Positions 1-5,765 of a stretch of 8,428 nucleotides of DNA are shown piece by piece. The position numbers and the translations under genes are program-made. The notes under the pieces are model-generated. The model was given only the letters and a program-made list of their open reading frames with translations. It was not told the DNA's origin and searched no databases. Origin of the DNA: an uncultured Lysobacter sp. (GTDB lineage: Bacteria; Pseudomonadota; Gammaproteobacteria; Xanthomonadales; Xanthomonadaceae). Numbering within the stretch: the first letter of the stretch is position 1; the number at the start of each line of letters is the position of its first letter. The stretch is taken from positions 1-8,428 of the forward strand of contig CAMLHR010000039.1 in the NCBI GenBank assembly GCA_946479915.1, in the 5' to 3' direction.

Positions 1-1187
1 TTGCCCAGCAGGCTGAGCTCGGGCGGCGTGCGCAGGCCGCAGGCGGCGCCCAGGCGCACCAGGTCGAGCATCAGGCGGCCCTCCGACATGGTGTTGCCGG
101 ACGCGTGCGCGGCGTACTTCGCCACCATCTGGCCGACCTCGCGCTGGTAGCGGCCCGGGTCGAAACTCTCCAGCCGGGTGCCCATCGCGATGGTCTCCCA
201 GGCCACGGCCTCGCCGCGGCCGTCCACGGCGGCGAACAGCAGCTTGAGCAGGCGTTCGCGCATGCGCGGCGGCACGTGCGCGATCATGCCCATGTCGAAC
301 AGCGCCAGCCGCCCGTCGTGGGTGAGCAGCAGGTTGCCCGGGTGCGGGTCGGCGTGGATCTCGCCGTGCACGAACACCTGGTCGAGGTAGCCGCGCAGCA
401 GGGCGCGGGCCAGCCCGTCGAGGTGCGCTTCGGTGCGGCGCAGGCCGGACACCTCGGTGACCTTGGTGCCCTCCACCAGCTCCATGGTCAGTACCTTGTC
501 GCCGCACAGGTCCCACAGCGGCGCGGGCACGAACAGTTCCGGGTAGTCCTCCAGGTGTTCGCGGAAGCGCTCGAGGTTCTCCGCCTCGATCCGGTAGTCC
601 AGCTCGCCGAGCAGGGCACGGCGGAATTCCTGCACCCAGTCGGCGAAGTGGACGTCGCGTCCCATCCTCGTGTGGGCGTCGGCACGCCTGGCCAGCGACC
701 CGATCGCGTCGAGGTCGCCGCGGATCTGCGGTTCGATGCACGGGCGCTGGACCTTGACGGCGACCTCGCGTCCGTCGCGCAGGCGTGCGCGGTGCACCTG
801 CGCGAGCGACGCGCAGCCGATCGGTTCCTCGTCGAACGCGGCGAACGCCTTGGTCAGGCGCACGTCGAGCGTCTCCTCGACCACCTCGCGCACCTGCGCG
901 AAGGGAATCGGTGCGACGTTGTCCTGCATCCGCTCCAGGGCGGCCAGGTACGCAGGCGGCACCATGTCCGGGCGCGTGGAGAGGGCCTGCCCGATCTTGA
1001 CGAAGGTGGGGCCCAGCGCCTCGAGGTCGGCGACGAACTCCTCCGGCTTCCCGGCCGCGGGCGCGTCGTTTACCTGGGCGGCGGCCGTTTCCAGGTCGAG
1101 GCCGGTGAACACGCCGGCGCTGCGGTACTTCAGCAGGAAGCGCACGATCTGCGCGGTGCGGGCGACGCCGTTCGGCGCAGCGGTCAT
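1..1187 (-). CDS. AarF/UbiB (ABC1) family kinase-like protein, C-terminus cut by window edge
   Basis: About 395 residues are visible, reading from ATG at 1187 to the left edge; no stop is reached. ABC1 hallmarks are in order: KxGQ (K64, G66, Q67, in TFVKIGQALSTRPD), the alanine-rich-loop position (residues 122-132, PIGCASLAQVH), the ATP-site lysine K145 in VAVKVQRP, ELDYRIEAEN (195-204), HADPHPGN (278-285) and the metal-binding DFG equivalent LFDMGM (D298). Members are atypical kinases/ATPases needed for ubiquinone biosynthesis (UbiB/COQ8) or lipid homeostasis. The usual C-terminal membrane helices would lie outside the window. GGAGA sits 5 nt before the ATG and supports this start. The gene is divergent from the DUF488 gene and is not beside ubiE or ubiJ as far as can be seen, so I do not assign ubiB; it may be a paralogue. 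The alanine-rich loop reads GCAS instead of the usual AAAS. The family call is very secure; the exact role is not. Confidence 0.93.
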   Translation of the reverse strand, partial: MTAAPNGVARTAQIVRFLLKYRSAGVFTGLDLETAAAQVNDAPAAGKPEEFVADLEALGPTFVKIGQALSTRPDMVPPAYLAALERMQDNVAPIPFAQVREVVEETLDVRLTKAFAAFDEEPIGCASLAQVHRARLRDGREVAVKVQRPCIEPQIRGDLDAIGSLARRADAHTRMGRDVHFADWVQEFRRALLGELDYRIEAENLERFREHLEDYPELFVPAPLWDLCGDKVLTMELVEGTKVTEVSGLRRTEAHLDGLARALLRGYLDQVFVHGEIHADPHPGNLLLTHDGRLALFDMGMIAHVPPRMRERLLKLLFAAVDGRGEAVAWETIAMGTRLESFDPGRYQREVGQMVAKYAAHASGNTMSEGRLMLDLVRLGAACGLRTPPELSLLG

Positions 1188-1281
1188 GGCGGTCTCCGTC
1201 GCGGGGGCTCCGTCGGTCGGGGCCAGCCTAGCCCTGTTCACGTCAAGGGCCTTTCATGCGGGATCGTCGAGACTGTCGGGC
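1188..1281. promoter_or_regulatory. Divergent intergenic region between the ABC1 gene and the DUF488 gene
   Basis: These 94 bp separate two divergently transcribed genes, so promoters for both would be expected here. On the minus strand there is a TTGACG at 1246-1241, which matches a -35 box, but no convincing -10 hexamer at 16-18 nt (the nearest candidate, TAGGCT at 1230-1225, is only 10 nt away). I see no good pair on the plus strand. The position is good evidence; the specific boxes are not. Confidence 0.3.
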
Positions 1282-1821
1282 ATGGGAGGCACCGGGACGC
1301 TCTGGACGATCGGCCATTCCACGCGTCCGTGGGAGGAGTTCACGGGGATGCTGCAGGCCGCCGGGATCGCGACGCTGGTGGACGTGCGGCGCTTCGCGGG
1401 CTCGCGCCGCAACCCGCAGTTCTCCGGGGAGGCGATGGCGCGCGCGCTGCCGGAAGCGGGCATCGAGTACCTGCCGATGGTGGACCTGGGCGGACGCCGG
1501 CGGCCGTCGCCGGACTCGCGCAACGACACGTGGCGCAACACGAGCTTCCGCGGCTATGCGGACTACATGGAGACGCGGCCGTGGCAGGACGCGCGTGACG
1601 CGCTGGCCGCGGTGGCACTGGATCGCCCGACGGCGGTGATGTGCGCGGAGGCGATGTGGTGGCAGTGCCACCGGGCGCTGATCAGCGACGACTTCAAGGC
1701 GTGCGGCTGGACGGTCCTCCACCTCATGACGCCGACCCGCACCGAGGAGCATCCCTACACCAGCGCCGCCCGCATCGTCGACCGCCGCCTCACCTACACC
1801 GCCCAACCCCCCCTCCTGTAG
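1282..1821 (+). CDS. DUF488 domain-containing protein
   Basis: A 179-residue protein with the DUF488 pattern: an N-terminal strand TLWTIGHSTR (6-15), DVRRFAGSRRNPQF (34-47), a central YLPMVDLGG (63-71), and the C-terminal Cys/His motif C121-x-E123 ... C129-H130-R131, followed by a strand with H147. The biochemical function of DUF488 proteins is not established. The conserved C-E-CHR set looks like an active or metal/thiol site, but that is inference. The start is the ATG whose product begins just before the conserved TIGHS motif; the frame stays open far upstream, but that part is antisense to the ABC1 gene. The Shine-Dalgarno is weak. The last codons and the TAG stop lie inside a REP element (1815-1839), so the extreme C-terminus (LL) may have been set by REP insertion. 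The length is normal for the family. Confidence 0.9.
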   Translation: MGGTGTLWTIGHSTRPWEEFTGMLQAAGIATLVDVRRFAGSRRNPQFSGEAMARALPEAGIEYLPMVDLGGRRRPSPDSRNDTWRNTSFRGYADYMETRPWQDARDALAAVALDRPTAVMCAEAMWWQCHRALISDDFKACGWTVLHLMTPTRTEEHPYTSAARIVDRRLTYTAQPPLL

Positions 1822-1839
1822 GCGCCGCTTCAGCGGCGA
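1815..1839 (+). repeat. REP element, left copy of an inverted pair
   Basis: A 25-bp unit starting CCTGTAGG with the palindromic core GCCGCTTCAGCGGC (stem with a 2-nt TC loop; in this copy the stem extends to CGCCGCT/AGCGGCG). The GTAG head plus hairpin is typical of REP sequences mobilised by REP-associated tyrosine transposases (RAYTs) in Pseudomonas, Stenotrophomonas and Xanthomonas relatives. It matches the reverse complement of 1915-1939 with one mismatch. It overlaps the end and stop codon of the DUF488 gene. Confidence 0.85.
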
Positions 1840-1852
1840 GCGTGACGATCGG

Positions 1853-1866
1853 GCGGTGAGCACCGC
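1853..1866. repeat. Short perfect dyad inside the REP-pair spacer
   Basis: GCGGTG-AG-CACCGC forms a perfect 6-bp stem with a 2-nt loop, the same loop size as the flanking REP hairpins. It lies in the 75-bp spacer between the two REPs. No U-rich tract follows on either strand, so I do not call it an intrinsic terminator. It may be incidental in DNA this GC-rich. Confidence 0.4.
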
Positions 1867-1914
1867 GACCGCGCTCCGACACAACGCTGGCGCCCGCAGG
1901 AAAGAGCAAGAGCA

Positions 1915-1939
1915 TCGCCGCTGAAGCGGCTCCTACAGG
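1915..1939 (-). repeat. REP element, right copy of an inverted pair
   Basis: Reverse-complement copy of the REP at 1815-1839, differing at one base next to the GTAG head. It carries the same GCCGCTTCAGCGGC hairpin core. It sits 16 nt beyond the stop of the NYN gene. The two copies point towards each other with 75 bp between them and start exactly 100 bp apart, the arrangement called a BIME or REP doublet. Between convergent genes such a pair commonly stabilises transcript 3' ends or limits read-through; that function is inferred here. No RAYT transposase gene is in the window, so mobilisation would be in trans. Confidence 0.85.
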
Positions 1940-1955
1940 GAGGTGGGGGGCGGAG

Positions 1956-2696
1956 CTATTTGGCGCGGATGTAGACGGCGTTGGACTTGCCGTCGGCGCC
2001 GGTGCGTTCCTCGATCTCGAAGCCGCCCTGCGCCGCGACGAGGTCGCGGAGCTTGCGGTAACCGTAAGTGCGCGAGTCGAAGTCCGGCGCGAGGCGCTGC
2101 AGGTTGCTGCCGATCGCCCCGAGCTGCGCCCATCCGCTGTCGTCGGACGCCGCGTCCACCGCCTTGCGCAACAGGGTGGTGAGCTTGCGGTCCTGCTTGA
2201 GCTTGGGCGTCGCCTGCTTCGTCGCCTTCGCCGGCTTGTCCTCGTCGTCGCCCAGCAGTTCCGTGTAGATGAACTTGTCGCAGGCGGCCACGAAGGGGTG
2301 CGGCGTCTTGCGCTCGCCGAAGCCGTAGACGACCAGGCCCTGCTCGCGGATGCGCGCGGCCAGGCGGGTGAAGTCGCTGTCGGACGAGGCGATGCAGAAC
2401 CCGTCGAGGCGGCCGGTGTAGAGCAGGTCCATCGCGTCGATGATCAGCGCGCTGTCGGTCGCGTTCTTGCCGGTCGTGTAGTTGAACTGCTGGATCGGCT
2501 GGATGGAGTGGTCGAGCAGGCCCGCCTTCCAGCCGCCCAGGTGGCCGGAGGTCCAGTTTCCGTAGGCACGGCGCACGCTGGCGGTGCCGTACTTGGCGAT
2601 TTCGGCAAGCAGTTGCGGCAGGCGCGCGGGATTGCTGTTGTCGGCGTCGATCAGCAGCGCCAGGCGGAGGGTGCGGTTGTTCTCTGGGTTGGGCAT
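1956..2696 (-). CDS. NYN-domain (PIN-like) protein with C-terminal OST-HTH/LOTUS-like region
   Basis: A 246-residue protein of the LabA/NYN type. The N-terminal NYN fold (about 10-146) shows LALLIDADN (D17, D19, N20), the central TDSALIIDAMDLLY (D81, D87), and IASSDSDF (D106, D108), the acidic set expected of a metal-dependent PIN-like ribonuclease site. A charged linker (about 150-170, rich in K, D and E) leads to residues about 170-244 (LLRKAVDA..., GWAQLGAIGSNL, YGYRKLRDLVAAQGGFEIEE), which match the OST-HTH/LOTUS RNA-binding pattern. The likely role is binding and perhaps cleaving RNA in the cytoplasm; the substrate is unknown. The ATG at 2696 lies 2 nt after the TGA of the sugar dehydrogenase and has only a weak Shine-Dalgarno, so translation is probably coupled. 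Last gene of the operon, ending just before a REP. The open frame extends much further upstream, but that part is a shadow of the dehydrogenase. Confidence 0.92.
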   Translation of the reverse strand: MPNPENNRTLRLALLIDADNSNPARLPQLLAEIAKYGTASVRRAYGNWTSGHLGGWKAGLLDHSIQPIQQFNYTTGKNATDSALIIDAMDLLYTGRLDGFCIASSDSDFTRLAARIREQGLVVYGFGERKTPHPFVAACDKFIYTELLGDDEDKPAKATKQATPKLKQDRKLTTLLRKAVDAASDDSGWAQLGAIGSNLQRLAPDFDSRTYGYRKLRDLVAAQGGFEIEERTGADGKSNAVYIRAK

Positions 2697-2698
2697 GG

Positions 2699-3877
2699 TC
2701 AGTCCGTCACGGGTGCGTCGAGTCGAAGCAGGGCGCCGTCGTCGGCGTCGGTCAGCACGTACACCGCGCCGTCGGGGCCGACGCGCACGTCGCGGATGCG
2801 CGCGCCCAGGTCGCCGAGCAGGCGCTCCTCGGCCACGATGCTGTCGCCGTCCAGCGACAGGCGGATGAGATTCTCGTCGGCCAGCGCGCCCAGGAACAGG
2901 CTGTCGTTCCAGGCCGACGCCGGATGGCCGGTGAGGAAGGCCATGCCGCTCAGGCCGGGCGAGACCGCCCACCAGTGGTGGGGCTGCACCGTGCCCGGCG
3001 CGGACGTGCCCGTCGTTTCCGCGTAGGGCTCGTCGGTGCGGTAGTCCATGCCGTACGTGGCCAGCGGCCAGCCGAAGTTCGCGCCGGGCGTCGGCAGGTT
3101 GAGCTCGTCGCCGCCGCGCGGCCCATGCTCGCTCGCCCACAGCGTGCCCGTGCGCGGATCGACCGCCAGGCCCTGCATGTTGCGGTGGCCGTAGCTCCAG
3201 GTTTCCGGGCGCGCGCCGTCGCGGCCGGCGAACGGGTTGTCCGCGGGGACGTCGCCGTCCAGCTCGAGGCGCACCAGCTTGCCCAGCAATCCGTCGAGGT
3301 CCTGCGCGACGGTGAAGCGGTTGCGTTCGCCCTGGCTGATGAAGACGTGGCCGTTCCCGTCGAAGGCGAGGCGGGAACCGAAATGGGCGCCGCCCCTGAC
3401 CTTCGGTTGCTGCTGGTAGATGCGCTCGAACCCTTCGAGCCGGTAGGCGTCGCCTTCGCGCACGAGCACTCCGCGTCCCGCCGCGGTGCCGGCGGTGCCG
3501 TCGGCGCCGGGTTCGGCATACGTCAGGTAGATGCGCCGCGACGCGGCGAAGTCCGGCGCGAGCGCGACGTCGAGCAGCCCGCCCTGGCCTTCGGCGAACA
3601 CCTCCGGCACCCCGGGGATGGGCGCCGACACGGTGCCGTCGGCCGCGACGTGCACCAGCCGGCCTGGACGTTCCGTGACCAGGAATCCGCCGCCAGGCAG
3701 CAGCGCGACCGACCACGGATGCTCGAAGCCGGTGGCGATCGTCGTGACCTGCATCGCGCGGGGCGCGGCTGCATCCGGCGGCGCGGCATCGGGTGCACGC
3801 ACGGACGGCTCGTCCTGGGCGCAGGCCGCGAGCGACGGCGCCAGCAGCAGGAAGGCGATACGTGGCAGCAACGACAT
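2699..3877 (-). CDS. PQQ-dependent aldose sugar dehydrogenase, lipoprotein
   Basis: A 392-residue member of the soluble PQQ glucose/aldose dehydrogenase family (E. coli YliI/Asd type, six-bladed beta-propeller). Family motifs: GFEHPWSVALLPGG (50-63), TERPGRL (68-74), EGQGGLLDVALAPDF (96-110), GGAHFGSRLAFDGNGHVFIS (162-181, with H165 at the expected catalytic-base position), YGHRNMQGLAVDP (229-241), SEHGPRGGDELN (249-260), NFGWPLATYG (267-276). It should oxidise aldose sugars in the periplasm using PQQ and pass electrons to the respiratory chain. The N-terminus MSLLPRIAFLLLAPSLAAC is a lipoprotein signal with lipobox LAAC (C19); Ala at +2 fits outer-membrane retention. A Pro/Ala/Asp-rich tether (about 24-40) follows. 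The start at 3877 is fixed by the signal peptide and by AGGAG 7 nt upstream; that AGGAG overlaps the stop of the ABC gene. A further-upstream ATG (3958) would spoil the signal peptide. Confidence 0.95.
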   Translation of the reverse strand: MSLLPRIAFLLLAPSLAACAQDEPSVRAPDAAPPDAAAPRAMQVTTIATGFEHPWSVALLPGGGFLVTERPGRLVHVAADGTVSAPIPGVPEVFAEGQGGLLDVALAPDFAASRRIYLTYAEPGADGTAGTAAGRGVLVREGDAYRLEGFERIYQQQPKVRGGAHFGSRLAFDGNGHVFISQGERNRFTVAQDLDGLLGKLVRLELDGDVPADNPFAGRDGARPETWSYGHRNMQGLAVDPRTGTLWASEHGPRGGDELNLPTPGANFGWPLATYGMDYRTDEPYAETTGTSAPGTVQPHHWWAVSPGLSGMAFLTGHPASAWNDSLFLGALADENLIRLSLDGDSIVAEERLLGDLGARIRDVRVGPDGAVYVLTDADDGALLRLDAPVTD

Positions 3878-3884
3878 GGTCCGT

Positions 3885-3889
3885 CTCCT
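3885..3889 (-). promoter_or_regulatory. Shine-Dalgarno of the sugar dehydrogenase overlapping the ABC stop codon
   Basis: On the minus strand, TAG of the ABC gene runs directly into GGAG, so AGGAG uses the last two bases of the stop codon, with 7 nt to the ATG at 3877. This decides the dehydrogenase start and shows the two genes are built to be translated from one message. Confidence 0.75.
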
Positions 3890-5747
3890 ATCGGTAACCG
3901 GCGGCCTGCAACTCGAACAGCTCGGCGTAGCGGCCGCCCTCGGCGAGCAATGATGCATGGGTCCCGGACGCCTCCAGGCGCCCCTCGTGCAGCACCAGGA
4001 TCCGGTCCGCCATGCGCACGCTGGAGAAGCGGTGCGAGATCAGCACCGCCGTCTTGTCCTCGGACAGTTCCTTGAACCGCTGGAACACCTCGAACTCGCT
4101 GCGCGCGTCCAGCGCGGCGGTGGGTTCGTCGAGGATCATGACCTGTGCGTCGCGCATGTAGGCCCGGGCGATGGCGATCTTCTGCCATTGTCCCCCCGAC
4201 AGGTCCACGCCGGTGCGGAAGCGGCGACCGATCACCTGGCGGTACCCCTGGGGCAGGGCGTCCACGACCTCGTCGGCCATCGCGCGGCGCGCGGCCTCGC
4301 GGACCCGCGCCTCGTCGTCCATCGCGTCGATCCGGCCGACACCGATGTTCTCGCCGGCGGTCAGGTGGTAGCGCACGAAGTCCTGGAAGATGACGCCCAC
4401 GTTCGCGCGCAGGTCGTCCAGGTCGTAGTCGCGCAGGTCGCGCCCGTCGAGCAGGATCCGGCCCTCGTCCGGGTCATACAGGCGCGCCAGCAGCTTCACC
4501 AGCGTGGTCTTGCCCGCGCCGTTCTCGCCGACGAGCGCCAGCACCTCGCCCGCGCGCAACTCGAAGTCGAGGTCGCGCACGGCCCAGCGTTCCGCGTCCG
4601 GATAGCGGAACCCCACGCCCTCGAAGGCGAAGCCGCGCTCGATCGGGCGCGGGATGGGCGCGGCGTCCGGCTTCGAGACGATCTCCGGCTCGATCTCGAA
4701 GAACGAGAACAGGTCGTCCAGGTACAGCGCCTGTCCCGCCACCTGCGAGAAGCCCACGAGCAGGCCCTCGAGCAGCTGCCGGAGCCGGCGGAAGCTGCCG
4801 GCGAGGAAGGTCAGGTCGCCGATGGTGAAGTCGCCGCGCACCGTGCGCCAGGCGATGTAGGCGTAGGCCGCGTAGTAGCCCAGCGTGCCGAGCGCGGCGA
4901 GCAGCGTGCCCCAGAACGCGCGGCGGCGGGCGAGGGCGCGGTTGGCGCGGAAGAACCCGTCAGCCAGCGCACGGTAGCGTTCGACCAGGAACGCGTGCAG
5001 GCCGAAAATCTTGACCTCCTTCGCGGTCTCGACGCTCGCGCCCATCTGGCGCACGTATTCGAGCTGCCGGCGTTCCGGCGTCCAGGCGAAGTTGAGCGAG
5101 TAGTTGAGCGCGTTGAAGTGCGATTCGCCCACGAACGCCGGCACGAGCGCTACCGCGAGCAGCACGATGAGCCAGGGCGCGTAGACCAGCAGCCCGGCGG
5201 CGAAGGCGACGACCGTGATCGCGTCCTGCACCTGGCCGAACAGCATGCCCATCAGGTTCATGCGGCCCATGGTCTGGCGGCGCGCGCGGTCGAGCTTGTC
5301 CTGCAGCTCCGGGTCCTCGAAGTCCTCCAGGTCGAGCGTCGCGGCGTGCTCCATCAACCGGACGCTGGTGGCGTTGGTGAACAGTTCCGAGAGCGTGCTG
5401 TCGGCATAGGACACCAGCCGGCCCAGCAGGTCCGACAGCACCGCGAGCGCGAGTTCGATCGCGAGCAGGCGCGCCAGCGGATCGAGCATGCCGCTGCGCC
5501 ACGCGTCGCCGATGCCGTCGAACCCCGGGCCGAGGCCGGCCAGCCGCACGACCTCGTCGATGATCAGCTTGCCGACGTACAGGACCAGCACGGGCAGCAA
5601 CGCGCGAACCAGGCGCAGGCCGAGCGACATCACGGTCAGGCCCGGGCTCGTCGCCCAGACCTGGCGGAGGAACGGCGGCAGGTTGCGCAGCGCGTCGAAG
5701 CGCTCGCGCAGGCTGGGCTGTCCGGCGGCGGGATGTGGCTTGGGCAT
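3888..5747 (-). CDS. ABC transporter, fused permease and ATP-binding domains (exporter type)
   Basis: A 619-residue half-transporter with the usual TMD-NBD layout, acting as a dimer in the inner membrane. The membrane domain covers about 35-345, with hydrophobic helices near 35-57, 92-112, 175-203 (a pair), 279-300 and 311-335. A coupling-region segment (LDLEDFEDPELQDKLDRARR, 138-157) resembles exporters of the NisT/bacteriocin-export type, as does FQDFVRYHLTAGENIG (454-469). NBD motifs: Walker A GENGAGKTT (407-415), Q-loop Q455, signature LSGGQ (516-520), Walker B VMILDEP (536-542, E541 catalytic), D-loop ALD, H-loop H572. All catalytic residues are intact. There is no N-terminal C39 peptidase. 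ATG at 5747 has AGGAT 6 nt upstream. It lies 18 nt after the PqqU-like receptor and 10 nt before the sugar dehydrogenase. The cargo cannot be read from sequence; an exporter would not obviously be needed for PQQ used in the periplasm. Confidence 0.93.
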   Translation of the reverse strand: MPKPHPAAGQPSLRERFDALRNLPPFLRQVWATSPGLTVMSLGLRLVRALLPVLVLYVGKLIIDEVVRLAGLGPGFDGIGDAWRSGMLDPLARLLAIELALAVLSDLLGRLVSYADSTLSELFTNATSVRLMEHAATLDLEDFEDPELQDKLDRARRQTMGRMNLMGMLFGQVQDAITVVAFAAGLLVYAPWLIVLLAVALVPAFVGESHFNALNYSLNFAWTPERRQLEYVRQMGASVETAKEVKIFGLHAFLVERYRALADGFFRANRALARRRAFWGTLLAALGTLGYYAAYAYIAWRTVRGDFTIGDLTFLAGSFRRLRQLLEGLLVGFSQVAGQALYLDDLFSFFEIEPEIVSKPDAAPIPRPIERGFAFEGVGFRYPDAERWAVRDLDFELRAGEVLALVGENGAGKTTLVKLLARLYDPDEGRILLDGRDLRDYDLDDLRANVGVIFQDFVRYHLTAGENIGVGRIDAMDDEARVREAARRAMADEVVDALPQGYRQVIGRRFRTGVDLSGGQWQKIAIARAYMRDAQVMILDEPTAALDARSEFEVFQRFKELSEDKTAVLISHRFSSVRMADRILVLHEGRLEASGTHASLLAEGGRYAELFELQAAGYR

Positions 5748-5765
5748 CGGCCGATCCTGCGCCGC

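Noticed and set aside
670..1281. N-terminal extension of DUF488 back to 670
   Set aside because: The extension is antisense to the ABC1 gene and low-complexity; the family N-terminus (TIGHS) begins right after the ATG at 1282.
105..1598. A 497-codon plus-strand open frame over the ABC1 gene and into DUF488
   Set aside because: Antisense shadow of the ABC1 gene and out of frame with DUF488; no recognisable motif and biased composition.
1840..1914. Intrinsic terminator between the convergent genes
   Set aside because: Hairpins are present (two REPs and a 6-bp dyad) but none is followed by a U-rich run on either strand, so only a REP-type 3' end is supported.
2697..3716. N-terminal extension of the NYN protein back to 3716
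   Set aside because: Those codons are an off-frame reading of the sugar dehydrogenase, rich in Arg and Pro; the NYN domain begins at the ATG at 2696.
3878..3958. Sugar dehydrogenase start at the ATG at 3958
   Set aside because: It overlaps the end of the ABC gene, buries the lipoprotein signal, and ignores the AGGAG placed 7 nt before the ATG at 3877.
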